DNA of 17,668 nucleotides from DATBAK01 sp036787815 (lineage in GTDB: Bacteria > Actinomycetota > Acidimicrobiia > IMCC26256 > PALSA-610): assembly GCA_036787815.1 (NCBI GenBank), contig DAIQOP010000058.1, positions 1 through 17,668 of the forward strand, read 5' to 3'. Both the position numbers and the translations under genes were made by a program. Position 1 is the stretch's first letter, and every line of letters starts with the position of its first letter. Of the stretch, positions 1 to 6,297 are shown piece after piece. Below the pieces are notes generated by a model. The model worked only from the letters and a program-made list of their open reading frames with translations, was not told where the DNA came from and ran no database searches.

Positions 1-54
1 TCCGGTGACCTCGCGCTTTTCAGGCGCGCGCTCTGCCAACTGAGCTACCCGGCC
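1..54 (-). tRNA. tRNA-Phe (GAA), 3' part cut by window edge
   Basis: Read on the minus strand, the 5' end at 54 begins the acceptor strand GGCCGGG, then TA and a D arm closed by GCTC/GAGC. The anticodon stem CGCGC/GCGCG encloses the loop CTGAAAA, giving anticodon GAA (phenylalanine). The variable loop and the start of the T arm are visible. The T loop and 3' acceptor strand lie outside the window. It is the last of three tRNAs on this strand, 29 nt after tRNA-Asp. Confidence 0.93.
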
Positions 55-83
55 TGGCCTCCGACGGCACTCGCCATCGGCCG

Positions 84-158
84 CGGTCCTGACGGGATTT
101 GAACCCGCGGCCTCCGCCTTGACAGGGCGGCGTGCACTCCAAACTGCACCACAGGACC
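84..158 (-). tRNA. tRNA-Asp (GTC)
   Basis: The full cloverleaf is visible on the minus strand. The acceptor GGTCCTG pairs with CAGGACC, the D stem is GTGC/GTGC-type, and the anticodon stem CCGCC/GGCGG holds loop CTGTCAA (anticodon GTC). The T arm carries TTCAAAT. The discriminator base is G, as usual for tRNA-Asp. No CCA is encoded (the next bases are CGG), so the tail must be added after transcription. It lies 5 nt downstream of tRNA-Glu, so the two are surely co-transcribed. Confidence 0.96.
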
Positions 159-163
159 TGATG

Positions 164-236
164 TGCCCCCAGGGGAGTTCGAATCCCCGTTACCGCCTTG
201 AAAGGGCGGCGTCCTGGGCCACTAGACGATGGGGGC
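164..236 (-). tRNA. tRNA-Glu (TTC)
   Basis: The full cloverleaf is visible on the minus strand. The acceptor GCCCCCA pairs with TGGGGGC, and the anticodon stem CCGCC/GGCGG holds loop CTTTCAA (anticodon TTC). The T loop is TTCGAAC-like and the discriminator is A. No CCA is encoded. It is the first gene of the Glu-Asp-Phe cluster. Confidence 0.96.
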
Positions 237-260
237 TCGAACTCTCAGGTGGACCGAGCG

Positions 261-266
261 ACTGTA
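261..266 (-). promoter_or_regulatory. Possible -10 box for the tRNA-Glu-Asp-Phe cluster
   Basis: On the minus strand TACAGT fits the actinobacterial TANNNT -10 pattern. It lies 24 nt before the first base of tRNA-Glu, which would put the transcript start about 18 nt upstream of the mature tRNA. No good -35 box is seen at the normal distance; the nearest is a weak CTGAAG about 19 nt away. Confidence 0.35.
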
Positions 267-314
267 GCAGGGGTGTCGCCACCATCTTCAGGGGTGCGGC
301 TACGGTGCCGCCCG

Positions 315-716
315 ATGCAGAGGCCCCACTCCCGCCGGATCGCGGCCGGACTCGTCGTGATCGGTCTCGCGGTACCGGGCCTCGCGGCGTGCCACAGCGG
401 CGGCGGCACGAGCGGGGGCACGGCTCCCGGCCCGCCGGACGTGAAGGCCGCGTGTGGCGCGTTCGCCGATCTCGGGCGCTCGGTCGAGGCGTTGAACGGG
501 GTCGACGTCTCCGATCCGGCCGCGTCGGTCGCGGCGCTGACCCGCGCCGTGAACGCGTACAGCGCGGCGCTCCTGACCTTCGAGCGGGTGGGCCCCACGA
601 ACCTGCGGGTGCGGGCCGCCGAGGTGCGCGCCGCGGTGCTGGCGCATCATTTCGGCCAGGCGGCCGCGGCTCGGGTCGCGATCGACACCTGGGCCGCGGA
701 GCACTGCAAGCCCTGA
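315..716 (+). CDS. Putative small lipoprotein, function unknown
   Basis: This encodes a 133-residue protein. The N-terminus is basic (residues 1-8), followed by a hydrophobic stretch (9-24) and a lipobox LAAC with the lipid-modified Cys at 26. A Gly/Ser/Thr-rich linker runs to about residue 40. The rest is Ala-rich and probably helical (about 45-130), with two further cysteines at 47 and 131 that could form a disulfide near the ends of the domain. The ATG at 315 was chosen because it gives a standard lipoprotein signal directly; longer in-frame starts would run back into the tRNA-Glu gene. A TACGGT box at 301-306 would start transcription almost at the ATG, so the mRNA may be leaderless. It is divergent from the tRNA cluster. 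I recognise no family; it would sit on the outer face of the cell membrane. Confidence 0.75.
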   Translation: MQRPHSRRIAAGLVVIGLAVPGLAACHSGGGTSGGTAPGPPDVKAACGAFADLGRSVEALNGVDVSDPAASVAALTRAVNAYSAALLTFERVGPTNLRVRAAEVRAAVLAHHFGQAAAARVAIDTWAAEHCKP

Positions 717-733
717 GCGCGACTCGCCCAGGG
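711..733 (+). terminator. Hairpin overlapping the lipoprotein stop
   Basis: CCCTGAGCG and CGCCCAGGG form a 9-bp stem with one A/C mismatch and a 5-nt loop. The TGA stop of the lipoprotein gene lies inside the left arm. There is no T tract afterwards, so it is at best a weak or factor-assisted terminator between two convergent genes. Confidence 0.35.
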
Positions 734-735
734 CA

Positions 736-785
736 TCCGGATCAGCGCGTCCGGATCAGTGCGTGGGGCTCAGTGTGGGGCTCAG
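736..785. repeat. Short tandem repeats at the end of the desaturase gene
   Basis: On the plus strand TCCGGATCAG plus CGCG (736-749) is followed at once by the same unit with one change (750-763). Then TGGGGCTCAG occurs at 764-773 and again at 776-785. On the minus strand the array reads as 12-14-nt units each starting TGA(G/T)CC. The first unit contains the desaturase stop codon, so the stop triplet is reiterated downstream. Confidence 0.7.
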
Positions 786-1732
786 GATGTCTGGCAGCCG
801 GCGAGCTGCAACTCGGTTGGCCAGCGCACCTTGGTGACCCAGCCGGCCCGTTCGAACATCTTGATGATCGCGGCCGACGGGTCGATCTGGTGGGGCATCG
901 CGCCGTGGCGGGCACACGCCGGGTGCGCGTGGTGGAAGTTGTGCCACGACTCACCGAACGACAGGATCGCGAGCGGCGCGAAGTTCGTGCTGTGGTCCTT
1001 GTCGCTCGCGGGCTGCTTCCCGAACATGTGGCAGATCGAGTTGACGCTCCACGTGACGTGGTGCAGCAGCATCATGCGCACGAGACCGGCCCAGAGCAAC
1101 ATGCTCAGCGCACCGCTGATCGTTCCGGTGACACCCCAGCCCACGAAGAACGGGGCCGCGAGCGACACGATCGCGAAGACGGGGAAGAAGCGGCTGATGA
1201 ACGCGGTGTCGGAGTCGCGCAGGAGATCGGGTGCGTAGAGCTCGGCCGAGGTGAGGTCCGCGGTGAACAGCCAACCGACGTGCGCGTGAGCGAAGCCGCG
1301 GAGCTGCGCGCCGACACCGGATCCGTACGCGTGCGGTGAGTGAGGGTCGCCGGGCGCGTCGCTGAACACGTGGTGGCGCCGATGGGCGGCGACCCAACCG
1401 CTGAGCGAACCCTCCATCGCGAGCGAGCCGATGGTCGCGAGCACGATCTTCAGCCAGCGCTTCGGGACGAAGCTGTGGTGGGTGAACAGCCGGTGGTATC
1501 CGATGCTGATGCCGAAGCCGGTGATCACGAACAGCACGCCACCGATGACGATGTCGCGGAGGTGGACGATGTTGCCCCACATCAGGGGGAGCGCCACGGC
1601 CAATGCGATGGCCGGGCCGAGCACCAGCAGGCCGGTGACGGCCTTCATGGCGATGGCGGCCGGGAGCGATTGCCGGGTCTCGGCCTCTCGGCGCGGCGAG
1701 GAAGGAGGGGGAGTGTCGAGCACGATTGCCAT
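782..1732 (-). CDS. Membrane fatty acid (acyl-CoA, delta-9 type) desaturase
   Basis: This encodes 316 residues of the membrane di-iron desaturase family. It introduces a cis double bond into saturated acyl chains, using O2 and an electron donor, at the cytoplasmic membrane. All three histidine boxes are present: H80-RLFT-H85 (HX4H), H117-RR-H120-H121 (HXXHH) and H264-NF-H267-H268 (HXXHH). The extra NSICH motif at 231-235, typical of acyl-CoA desaturases, is also present. Hydrophobic segments lie at about 31-52, 59-78, 93-112 and 183-225. No electron-transfer domain is fused, so a separate ferredoxin or reductase is needed. The start gives a normal short hydrophilic N-terminus. It is convergent with the lipoprotein gene. 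A TACCCT -10 box on the minus strand near 1837-1842 would give a leader of about 100 nt. The family is clear; substrate chain length and regioselectivity are not. Confidence 0.93.
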   Translation of the reverse strand: MAIVLDTPPPSSPRREAETRQSLPAAIAMKAVTGLLVLGPAIALAVALPLMWGNIVHLRDIVIGGVLFVITGFGISIGYHRLFTHHSFVPKRWLKIVLATIGSLAMEGSLSGWVAAHRRHHVFSDAPGDPHSPHAYGSGVGAQLRGFAHAHVGWLFTADLTSAELYAPDLLRDSDTAFISRFFPVFAIVSLAAPFFVGWGVTGTISGALSMLLWAGLVRMMLLHHVTWSVNSICHMFGKQPASDKDHSTNFAPLAILSFGESWHNFHHAHPACARHGAMPHQIDPSAAIIKMFERAGWVTKVRWPTELQLAGCQTS

Positions 1733-1919
1733 GCGGATGTCCTGGGTGACGGGTGCAGTCGGCGCGTACGTCGTGCTCCGACCAGGGGCCGCACTACCGG
1801 GAAGAGGGGCACGTCGCCCACGTTCGACGACGATCGAAGGGTACAGGGCTCCGCGTCACACCCCTGTGCCGGCTCTCAGGTTCGGTTGGAGCGCCGTTCG
1901 CGCGGCTCGTGGTCGGGCG

Positions 1920-2477
1920 CTACGAGGCGAGGCAGGCCGGCGGGGCGCTCTGGACCGCCGTCGTGCGCAGCTTCGCCGCGATGGCCCGGCCGCCGCGCTG
2001 CGAGCACCCCACGAGGTGCAGTGTTCCCGTCGCCCCGCTCAGGTCGCCCGTGCCGCTCACGACCTTGAGGGTGAGCGTGAAGATGTTGTGGCTGTAGTCG
2101 ATGCTGCCACCGATCTTGCCGGCCAGCGTCCCGGTGTCGGTGATGATCTTGAACCGGCCGCGGTCGACGAAGTCGCCCCCGAGGGCGCTCGAGTTGTCCC
2201 AGCACACGCTCACGCCGACCGACTCGTAGTGCGGAGTGAACATCTTGGCGCCGATGATCTGGTGCTGCTCGGCGACCGGCGGGTTGCTCGGGTCGCCGTC
2301 GAGGGGCGCGTCGGGGCACGCGCCGTCCTGCACGAGCTGGCTGACGCTGCCGTGCTTGAAGCGCCCGGTCACCGAATCGAGCGTCGCCCGCTGCGACGCC
2401 GAGGCCGGCACCGCGATCAGCAGCGGCGCCACCAGGAAGACCAGAACTCCGACTCGTCGAAGTGCGCTCGTTCTCAT
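1920..2477 (-). CDS. Secreted four-cysteine protein, function unknown
   Basis: This encodes 185 residues. A signal peptide is clear: MRTSALRR, hydrophobic 9-23, and a probable cleavage after ASA at about residue 28. The mature part has four cysteines (54, 92, 158, 182), enough for two disulfides. A stretch at about 106-155 alternates hydrophobic and polar residues with repeated Gly-Thr-Gly turns, suggesting a beta-rich fold. It loosely recalls the small barrels of allene-oxide-cyclase or dirigent-like proteins, but that is only an impression. The ATG at 2477 was chosen because the signal peptide begins there and a good promoter lies just upstream; a longer start at 2558 would run into that promoter. 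A single-gene unit is likely. Confidence 0.75.
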   Translation of the reverse strand: MRTSALRRVGVLVFLVAPLLIAVPASASQRATLDSVTGRFKHGSVSQLVQDGACPDAPLDGDPSNPPVAEQHQIIGAKMFTPHYESVGVSVCWDNSSALGGDFVDRGRFKIITDTGTLAGKIGGSIDYSHNIFTLTLKVVSGTGDLSGATGTLHLVGCSQRGGRAIAAKLRTTAVQSAPPACLAS

Positions 2478-2507
2478 CACATCACCCCACAGTCCAAGGT
2501 GAGCGAG

Positions 2508-2536
2508 AACGTAGATGGCCGGACCGATCCGGACAA
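2508..2536 (-). promoter_or_regulatory. Sigma-70-type promoter of the secreted protein gene
   Basis: On the minus strand TTGTCC (2531-2536) is followed after exactly 17 nt by TACGTT (2508-2513). This is a good -35/-10 pair, with transcription starting near 2501 and a 5' leader of about 24 nt containing GGGGTGA before the ATG. Confidence 0.6.
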
Positions 2537-2587
2537 GCGCGCGGGCGCAAGACGCCAACGAGCGAATTCGCGCAACCCGTTCCCCCT

Positions 2588-2593
2588 ACGCTT
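2588..2593 (+). promoter_or_regulatory. Possible -10 box for tRNA-Lys
   Basis: TACGCT lies 12 nt before the first base of tRNA-Lys and fits TANNNT. A weak TTCGCG stands 15 nt upstream. The position is right for a tRNA promoter with a very short leader. Confidence 0.4.
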
Positions 2594-2604
2594 TCGCACC
2601 ATCG

Positions 2605-2679
2605 GGTCGCTAGCTCAATTGGCAGAGCGTCGGACTTTTAATCCGCAGGTTCCGGGTTCGACCCCCGGGCGACCCACCA
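2605..2679 (+). tRNA. tRNA-Lys (TTT) with encoded CCA
   Basis: The acceptor GGGTCGC pairs with GCGACCC. The D stem is GCTC/GAGC, and the anticodon stem TCGGA/TCCGC holds loop CTTTTAA (anticodon TTT). The T stem CCGGG/CCCGG holds TTCGACC, and the discriminator is A. Unlike the Asp and Glu tRNAs at the left edge, CCA is encoded (2677-2679). The gene ends at the base next to the stop codon of the convergent gene on the other strand. Confidence 0.97.
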
Positions 2680-3126
2680 CTACGCGTCCCGGCCGACCGC
2701 CCGCGCGTCGAGCTCGGCGACGGCGGCGGGCAGGGTGGTGACGATCGTGCCGCCGCTGTGCTCGACGAACCAGACGACCTGGAGGTTCACCGGCGCGGCG
2801 CGGTTCTCGCCCGACATCCGGATGTCGGTGCGCAGGCCGACCACGGGGCGCCCGATCGCGGCCGCGTACCCGATCTCGGCCGCGGTGCCGCTGTCGACGT
2901 CGGGCCCGTCGAGGATCGCCAGCACCGCGGCGCACGCGTCGATCATCGCTTGATTCGCGCGCCCGGCCCGGCGGTTCTCCGCGCGCGTGCGTGGCGCGGC
3001 GCCCGCCCACGGGTCGAGGCAGTCGAAGCCCGCGGCGCGCACCGCGGGGATCACGTGCGCGTGGTGGTAGTGCCGCCCGGGCTCGGTGAACCCCGACGGC
3101 CCGGCCAGGTAGATCGCGCGGGTCAT
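2680..3126 (-). CDS. Nucleoside 2-deoxyribosyltransferase-like protein
   Basis: This encodes 148 residues. The N-terminal IYLAGPSGF (5-13) is the first strand and loop of the nucleoside 2-deoxyribosyltransferase fold. LDGPDVDSG (72-80) plus TAAEIGYAAA (81-90) gives the acidic residues and the catalytic Glu (E84) of the family. RPVVGLRTD (93-101) is the next conserved strand. The usual reaction is transfer of 2-deoxyribose between nucleobases, or hydrolysis of deoxynucleosides, in nucleotide salvage in the cytoplasm. The length fits the family (about 140-170). The ATG at 3126 follows a GGCGAGAAG ribosome site and starts the protein right at the first strand; a longer start is not needed. It is divergent from the methyltransferase. 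The stop codon abuts tRNA-Lys with no base between. Whether it acts on nucleosides, or on nucleotides like the related DNPH1/Rcl hydrolases, cannot be told. Confidence 0.82.
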   Translation of the reverse strand: MTRAIYLAGPSGFTEPGRHYHHAHVIPAVRAAGFDCLDPWAGAAPRTRAENRRAGRANQAMIDACAAVLAILDGPDVDSGTAAEIGYAAAIGRPVVGLRTDIRMSGENRAAPVNLQVVWFVEHSGGTIVTTLPAAVAELDARAVGRDA

Positions 3127-3175
3127 CTTCTCGCCTTTCTCGCGCCTCGATCGTCGCGCGGATCGGTCGCGCGAA

Positions 3176-3190
3176 GTGCCGGGCTGGCAC
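3176..3190. promoter_or_regulatory. Inverted repeat between divergent genes
   Basis: GTGCC-GGGCT-GGCAC is a perfect 5-bp inverted repeat with a 5-nt spacer in the gap between the deoxyribosyltransferase and methyltransferase genes. It could be an operator, but it is short and could be chance. Confidence 0.2.
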
Positions 3191-3199
3191 ACTCTTGCC

Positions 3200-3811
3200 G
3201 TGGGCTTCTACGAACAGCAGGTGTTGCCCCGGGCGATCGACGTGATGCTCGGGAACCGCGCGATGGGCAAGTTGCGCCGCCGCGCGCTCGAGGGCCTCGA
3301 CGGCACCGTCGTCGAGCTCGGGTTCGGGAGCGGCACCAACGTCCCGTACTACCCGGCCGCCGTCGAACGCGTGCTCGCAGTCGACCCTTCGGTGGTCGGC
3401 AGGAAGCTCGCGGCGAAGCGCCTCGCCGCGTCGACGGTGCCGGTGGAGTTCGTCGGTCTCGACGGGCAGTCGCTGCCCCTCGACGACCACTCGGTCGACA
3501 ACGCGCTGAGCACGTGGACGCTGTGCACCATCCCCGACGTCGACGCGGCGTTGGCCGAGGTGCGGCGCGTGCTGAAACCCGGTGGGCGCCTCTACTTCCT
3601 GGAGCACGGCGTGTCGTCCGACCCGAAGGTTGCGCGTCGCCAGCACCGCTTCGACAAGCTCCAACAGCGATTCGCGGGTGGTTGTCATCTCGACCGCGAC
3701 ATCGCCGCACTGGTCGCGCGCGCCGGATTCGAGATCGAGCAGAGTGCGAACTTCGTGATCTCCGGGCCGAAGATCATGAGCTACATGTACGCCGGTTCCG
3801 CCCGGAGCTGA
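3200..3811 (+). CDS. Class I SAM-dependent methyltransferase, METTL7-like
   Basis: This encodes 203 residues. Motif I VVELGFGSGTN (37-47) binds S-adenosylmethionine, and D62 at the end of the second strand would bind the ribose. LDGQSLPLDDHSVDN (87-101) and LKPGGRLYFLEHG (125-137) are the later core motifs of the Methyltransf_11 type. The C-terminal part, with FAGGCHLDRD (158-167), resembles the GC-L-R segment of METTL7-type methyltransferases, some of which methylate thiols or small molecules. No membrane anchor is seen. I chose the GTG at 3200 because the protein then begins with the family-like MGFYEQQVLPR. A GTG at 3176 would add eight unrelated residues. No Shine-Dalgarno is visible, so the transcript may be leaderless. 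The substrate is unknown. Confidence 0.82.
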   Translation: MGFYEQQVLPRAIDVMLGNRAMGKLRRRALEGLDGTVVELGFGSGTNVPYYPAAVERVLAVDPSVVGRKLAAKRLAASTVPVEFVGLDGQSLPLDDHSVDNALSTWTLCTIPDVDAALAEVRRVLKPGGRLYFLEHGVSSDPKVARRQHRFDKLQQRFAGGCHLDRDIAALVARAGFEIEQSANFVISGPKIMSYMYAGSARS

Positions 3812-3813
3812 TA

Positions 3814-3835
3814 CCGGTCCGCGAGATCGCGCCGG
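3814..3835. terminator. Bidirectional hairpin between convergent genes
   Basis: CCGG / CCGG form the outer stem and CGCG / CGCG the inner stem around AGAT, with a two-base bulge. It fills almost all of the 28-nt gap between two convergent stops. There is no T tract, so intrinsic termination would be weak. Confidence 0.4.
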
Positions 3836-3839
3836 GAGC

Positions 3840-4334
3840 TCAGCGGTCGCCGGCGAGCCAACGGTCGCCGAACGCGAACTCGGCTTCGAGGGTCTTGCGC
3901 ACGTCGTTCTTCCCGGCCCAGTCGGCGATCTTGCCGCCGACGAGCGGCACCTTCACCGACACGTCGATCGTCACGTCGTGGGTGCAGGTGCCGGGCCCCG
4001 GAACGAGGCGCATCGTTCCCGAGATGTGTATGGGCGCGCCCTGCACCTCGATGTCGAAGGTGCCTTCCCAGGCTCCCTCGGCCGCGCGCCACTCGTCGGT
4101 CTGGCGCATCGTGTTCGTGGGCCTCAGCACCCGCTTCGCGAAGCCGGGCAGGTCGACGTCGACGACCCGGGAGGAGACGATGCGCAGGCTCGTCGCGTCG
4201 CCGGTGCACTCGACGATCTCGACGTCGCGGTGGCCCATGCCTTCGTACTTCGCGGTGGTGGCCGCCGGGTCGCGCAACATCGCGACGACATCGTCGATCG
4301 GGGCGGCGTACTCGTGTGCTTGCGCGATCTGCAT
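3840..4334 (-). CDS. DUF2505 (START/SRPBCC-like) protein
   Basis: This encodes 164 residues. The N-terminus QIAQAHEYAAPIDDVVAML (2-20) and the central pattern of a helix followed by alternating strands fit DUF2505, an actinobacterial branch of the SRPBCC/START-like superfamily, whose members have a hydrophobic ligand pocket. Typical parts here are YEGMGHRDVEIV (30-41), the EWRAAEGAWEGTF stretch (81-93) and a C-terminal helix rich in K, W and E (135-160) that closes the pocket. There is no signal peptide or membrane segment. The ATG at 4334 is preceded by GAAAGG. The gene lies 12 nt after the stop side of nothing else but follows the secreted HEXXE gene closely (start 12 nt beyond that gene's stop at 4347), so it reads as a separate upstream gene, possibly co-transcribed from the same strand. 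The ligand and role are unknown for the family. Confidence 0.8.
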   Translation of the reverse strand: MQIAQAHEYAAPIDDVVAMLRDPAATTAKYEGMGHRDVEIVECTGDATSLRIVSSRVVDVDLPGFAKRVLRPTNTMRQTDEWRAAEGAWEGTFDIEVQGAPIHISGTMRLVPGPGTCTHDVTIDVSVKVPLVGGKIADWAGKNDVRKTLEAEFAFGDRWLAGDR

Positions 4335-4346
4335 GGGCGAGGCCTT

Positions 4347-5501
4347 TCAGACGCAGGGAACCGCAGGTTGCTTGAATGCACCGTTCATCGAGTACCAACC
4401 GTTGACGCTGCCCGACGGTTGCAGACCGTAGAACCACGACGCGAATGCCATCTCCTGCGGGTGGTACACGGTGCCCGAGGACTTGACCGTCATCGAGGTG
4501 CCGGTGAGCGGGTCGCCGACCTCGAGGGCGCCCTGGCAGCCCGCCACCTGCCCCGTGTGCCCCCACGACGGTGCCACGTTCGCGCCCGTCGGGTCGTCCA
4601 TCCACTCGCCCACCTCGTGCGTGACGATGGCGACGTCGCGGATCCCGTTGAACTGCCGCGTCGAGTCGTACTCGGCGACGCCCAGGGTCTGCACGCCACC
4701 GTCGTACGGGTTGTCGATCGCGGCGTGGAACCCGAGGATGCAGCACTGCGTGACGTCGCCCTGGTACATCACGACGTTCGAGATCAGGAGCAGCGGGAAC
4801 TTCGTCGAGTCGACGCCCGCGGCCGCGAAGTCGGCGAGGTGGGTGACGAGCAGCGCGTCGAACGCTCCGACGTCGATCTTGCCGAGCTTCCCGCACGGCG
4901 CGGCCACCTCGGCGCCCGTGACCGAGAAGCTCATCGTCGGCAGCACCGATACCGCGAGGTTCACGTGGTAGCCGGGGTTGATGCCGGTCGGCTTCGTCTG
5001 CTTCCAGAAGTTGGCCCGCTGGAACGCGTCGACGAACTGGCCCTTGCCGATGCTCGTCGCGCCGAGCGTGTACGGCTTCGACGTGAAGATCGGGGATTCG
5101 AGCGTGCGGGTCAGCGCGCTCGCACCGCCGAGGCATGTGGGGTCGGGCGCCGTGGGGTCGTAGACGTCGCCGGTGTCGGTGAACGTGAGCTTGATCGGGA
5201 TGATCTGCGTCGGCACGGTCGTCGCGGGCTTCGCCTGGCGCGTGAACGGATCCTTGCCGACCATGCTGATCTTGTACTTGGTGCCGCCCACCTTGTACGT
5301 GTGCGACCACATCGGCACCGACGGCACCCCGGCCGCGAGCCGGGCACGCGTGCTCTGCGCGAGCGCGGGGTGCCACTCGCGCACGCGGAGCGGCGGGGCC
5401 GCGCTCGACGCGCTGCTCGCGCCGGAGACCGGGATCGCGGTCGCCATCACCGCGGCTGCCACCGTGACGCCGATACCGAACCGCGTGCGCCGTGCACCCA
5501 T
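4347..5501 (-). CDS. Secreted protein with HEXXE motif, possible zinc-dependent hydrolase
   Basis: This encodes 384 residues. A signal peptide is clear: MGARRTRFG, hydrophobic 9-22, and cleavage probably near residue 28-33. The mature chain has six cysteines (123, 203, 253, 254, 322, 383). Residues 293-303 read VTHEVGEWMDD: an HEXXE motif (H295, E296, E299) followed by two Asp and then P-T-G-A-N. Similar HE-x-x-E-x-x-x-D-P patterns occur in secreted bacterial proteins treated as zinc peptidase-like. A classical HEXXH is absent. The C-terminal part has GCQGALEVGDPL (321-332) and a Trp/Tyr-rich end (356-371). The start at 5501 gives the signal peptide directly; longer in-frame starts run into the FKBP gene. 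The upstream purine-rich GGGGGGGCGG could serve as ribosome site. The catalytic assignment is tentative; it may instead be a binding or wall protein. Confidence 0.75.
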   Translation of the reverse strand: MGARRTRFGIGVTVAAAVMATAIPVSGASSASSAAPPLRVREWHPALAQSTRARLAAGVPSVPMWSHTYKVGGTKYKISMVGKDPFTRQAKPATTVPTQIIPIKLTFTDTGDVYDPTAPDPTCLGGASALTRTLESPIFTSKPYTLGATSIGKGQFVDAFQRANFWKQTKPTGINPGYHVNLAVSVLPTMSFSVTGAEVAAPCGKLGKIDVGAFDALLVTHLADFAAAGVDSTKFPLLLISNVVMYQGDVTQCCILGFHAAIDNPYDGGVQTLGVAEYDSTRQFNGIRDVAIVTHEVGEWMDDPTGANVAPSWGHTGQVAGCQGALEVGDPLTGTSMTVKSSGTVYHPQEMAFASWFYGLQPSGSVNGWYSMNGAFKQPAVPCV

Positions 5502-5548
5502 GACCGCCCCCCCGATCTCCGGTACCGCCCGTACCCGTTGCGCCGAAA

Positions 5549-5576
5549 GTGTGGCACGGCACCCGGGCCGTGACAC
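5549..5576 (-). terminator. Hairpin downstream of the FKBP gene
   Basis: On the minus strand CACGGC-CCGGGT-GCCGTG is a perfect 6-bp stem. It is extended by GTGT/ACAC with a two-base bulge and followed by CTTTC. It lies about 47 nt after the repaired FKBP stop and before the secreted HEXXE gene, where a terminator is expected. The T run is short. Confidence 0.45.
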
Positions 5577-5622
5577 GAGGGCGACGAGACGAGGGCGCGG
5601 CGCTCGGTCGACGTGGTGCGGT

Positions 5623-6286
5623 CTACTTCGCGCTGAGCACGTGGACGACGAACCAGAGCGTCTCGCCGGGAGCGATGCCCCCCCTGGCCGGTGCTGCCGT
5701 ACGCCAGCGCGGGTGGGATCCCGAGCAGGCGCTCGCCGCCGACGCGCATCCCCGGGATCCCCTGTTGCCATCCGGGGATCACACCGCTGAGCGGGAAGCT
5801 GGCGGGCTGGCCTCTCGAGTACGACGAGTCGAAGATCTTGCCCGTCGAGCACGAGACGCCGATGTAGTCGACCGAGAGGGTCTGGCCCGTCTTGACGACG
5901 GCGCCGGTACCGGCCTTCAGATCCTTCGTGACCAACTTGGTCGGCGGGGGCCCGGTCTGCACCGGCACCGCCGGCGCGCCCTTGGGCAGCGGATCCGAGA
6001 GCGCGAGGCAGGGCTTGCCGGTCACCGACTTGAGCGGGGGTGTCGTCGACGAGGTCGAGGTCGACGGGCTCGTCGTGCTCGACGTGCTCGTCGTGGTCGA
6101 GCTCTTCTTTCCGAGGCCGCCTCCGACCATGAGGAGCACCAGCGCGATGACGATCGCCACCGCGCCGCCGCTGGTGACGATGTTGCGTCGCCGTGCCTGT
6201 CGTTGGCGGGCCCGCACGGCCGCCGCAGTGCGGGGCCGGGTGCGGTTCGACTGCGCTCGAGAGCTCGACTTCTTCTTCGGTGCCAA
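5623..6286 (-). CDS. Membrane-anchored FKBP-type peptidyl-prolyl isomerase, interrupted by a +1 frameshift
   Basis: If one G is removed from the run of seven at 5678-5684, this encodes 220 residues. A basic cytoplasmic tail (1-34) is followed by one membrane helix (about 38-58), a Ser/Thr-rich linker (about 62-82) and an extracellular FKBP domain (about 115-220). The FKBP pocket residues are present: Y141, F152-D153, V169-I170, W173 and Y196. The family catalyses cis-trans isomerisation of proline bonds in exported proteins. After GQGG the frame as written runs into an unrelated tail up to 5447, overlapping the next gene. The other frame gives IAPGETLWFVVHV and a stop at 5623, which is exactly the last FKBP strand. 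The start is probably TTG at 6286, giving MAPKKKSSS; it lies 11 nt after the hydrolase stop, and no ATG is near. The sequence could be a true mutation or a homopolymer error. Confidence 0.8.
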
Positions 6287-6297
6287 GGTCGGGAAGC

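Noticed and set aside
119..1339. Long plus-strand open frame of 406 codons
   Set aside because: It crosses two tRNA genes and runs antisense to the desaturase with its three histidine boxes; the translation is Arg-rich and low-complexity, as expected of a shadow frame in high-GC DNA.
1843..1867. ACAGGG/CCCTGT inverted repeat upstream of the desaturase
   Set aside because: Six base pairs with a 13-nt loop and no other signal; likely chance.
3176..3199. GTG at 3176 as methyltransferase start
   Set aside because: It would add eight residues unlike the family and lies in a short inverted repeat; the GTG at 3200 gives the expected N-terminus.
3781..5562. Minus-strand open frame of 593 codons over the secreted gene
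   Set aside because: It is a shifted frame of the HEXXE protein and DUF2505 genes, Arg/Asp-rich and without domains.
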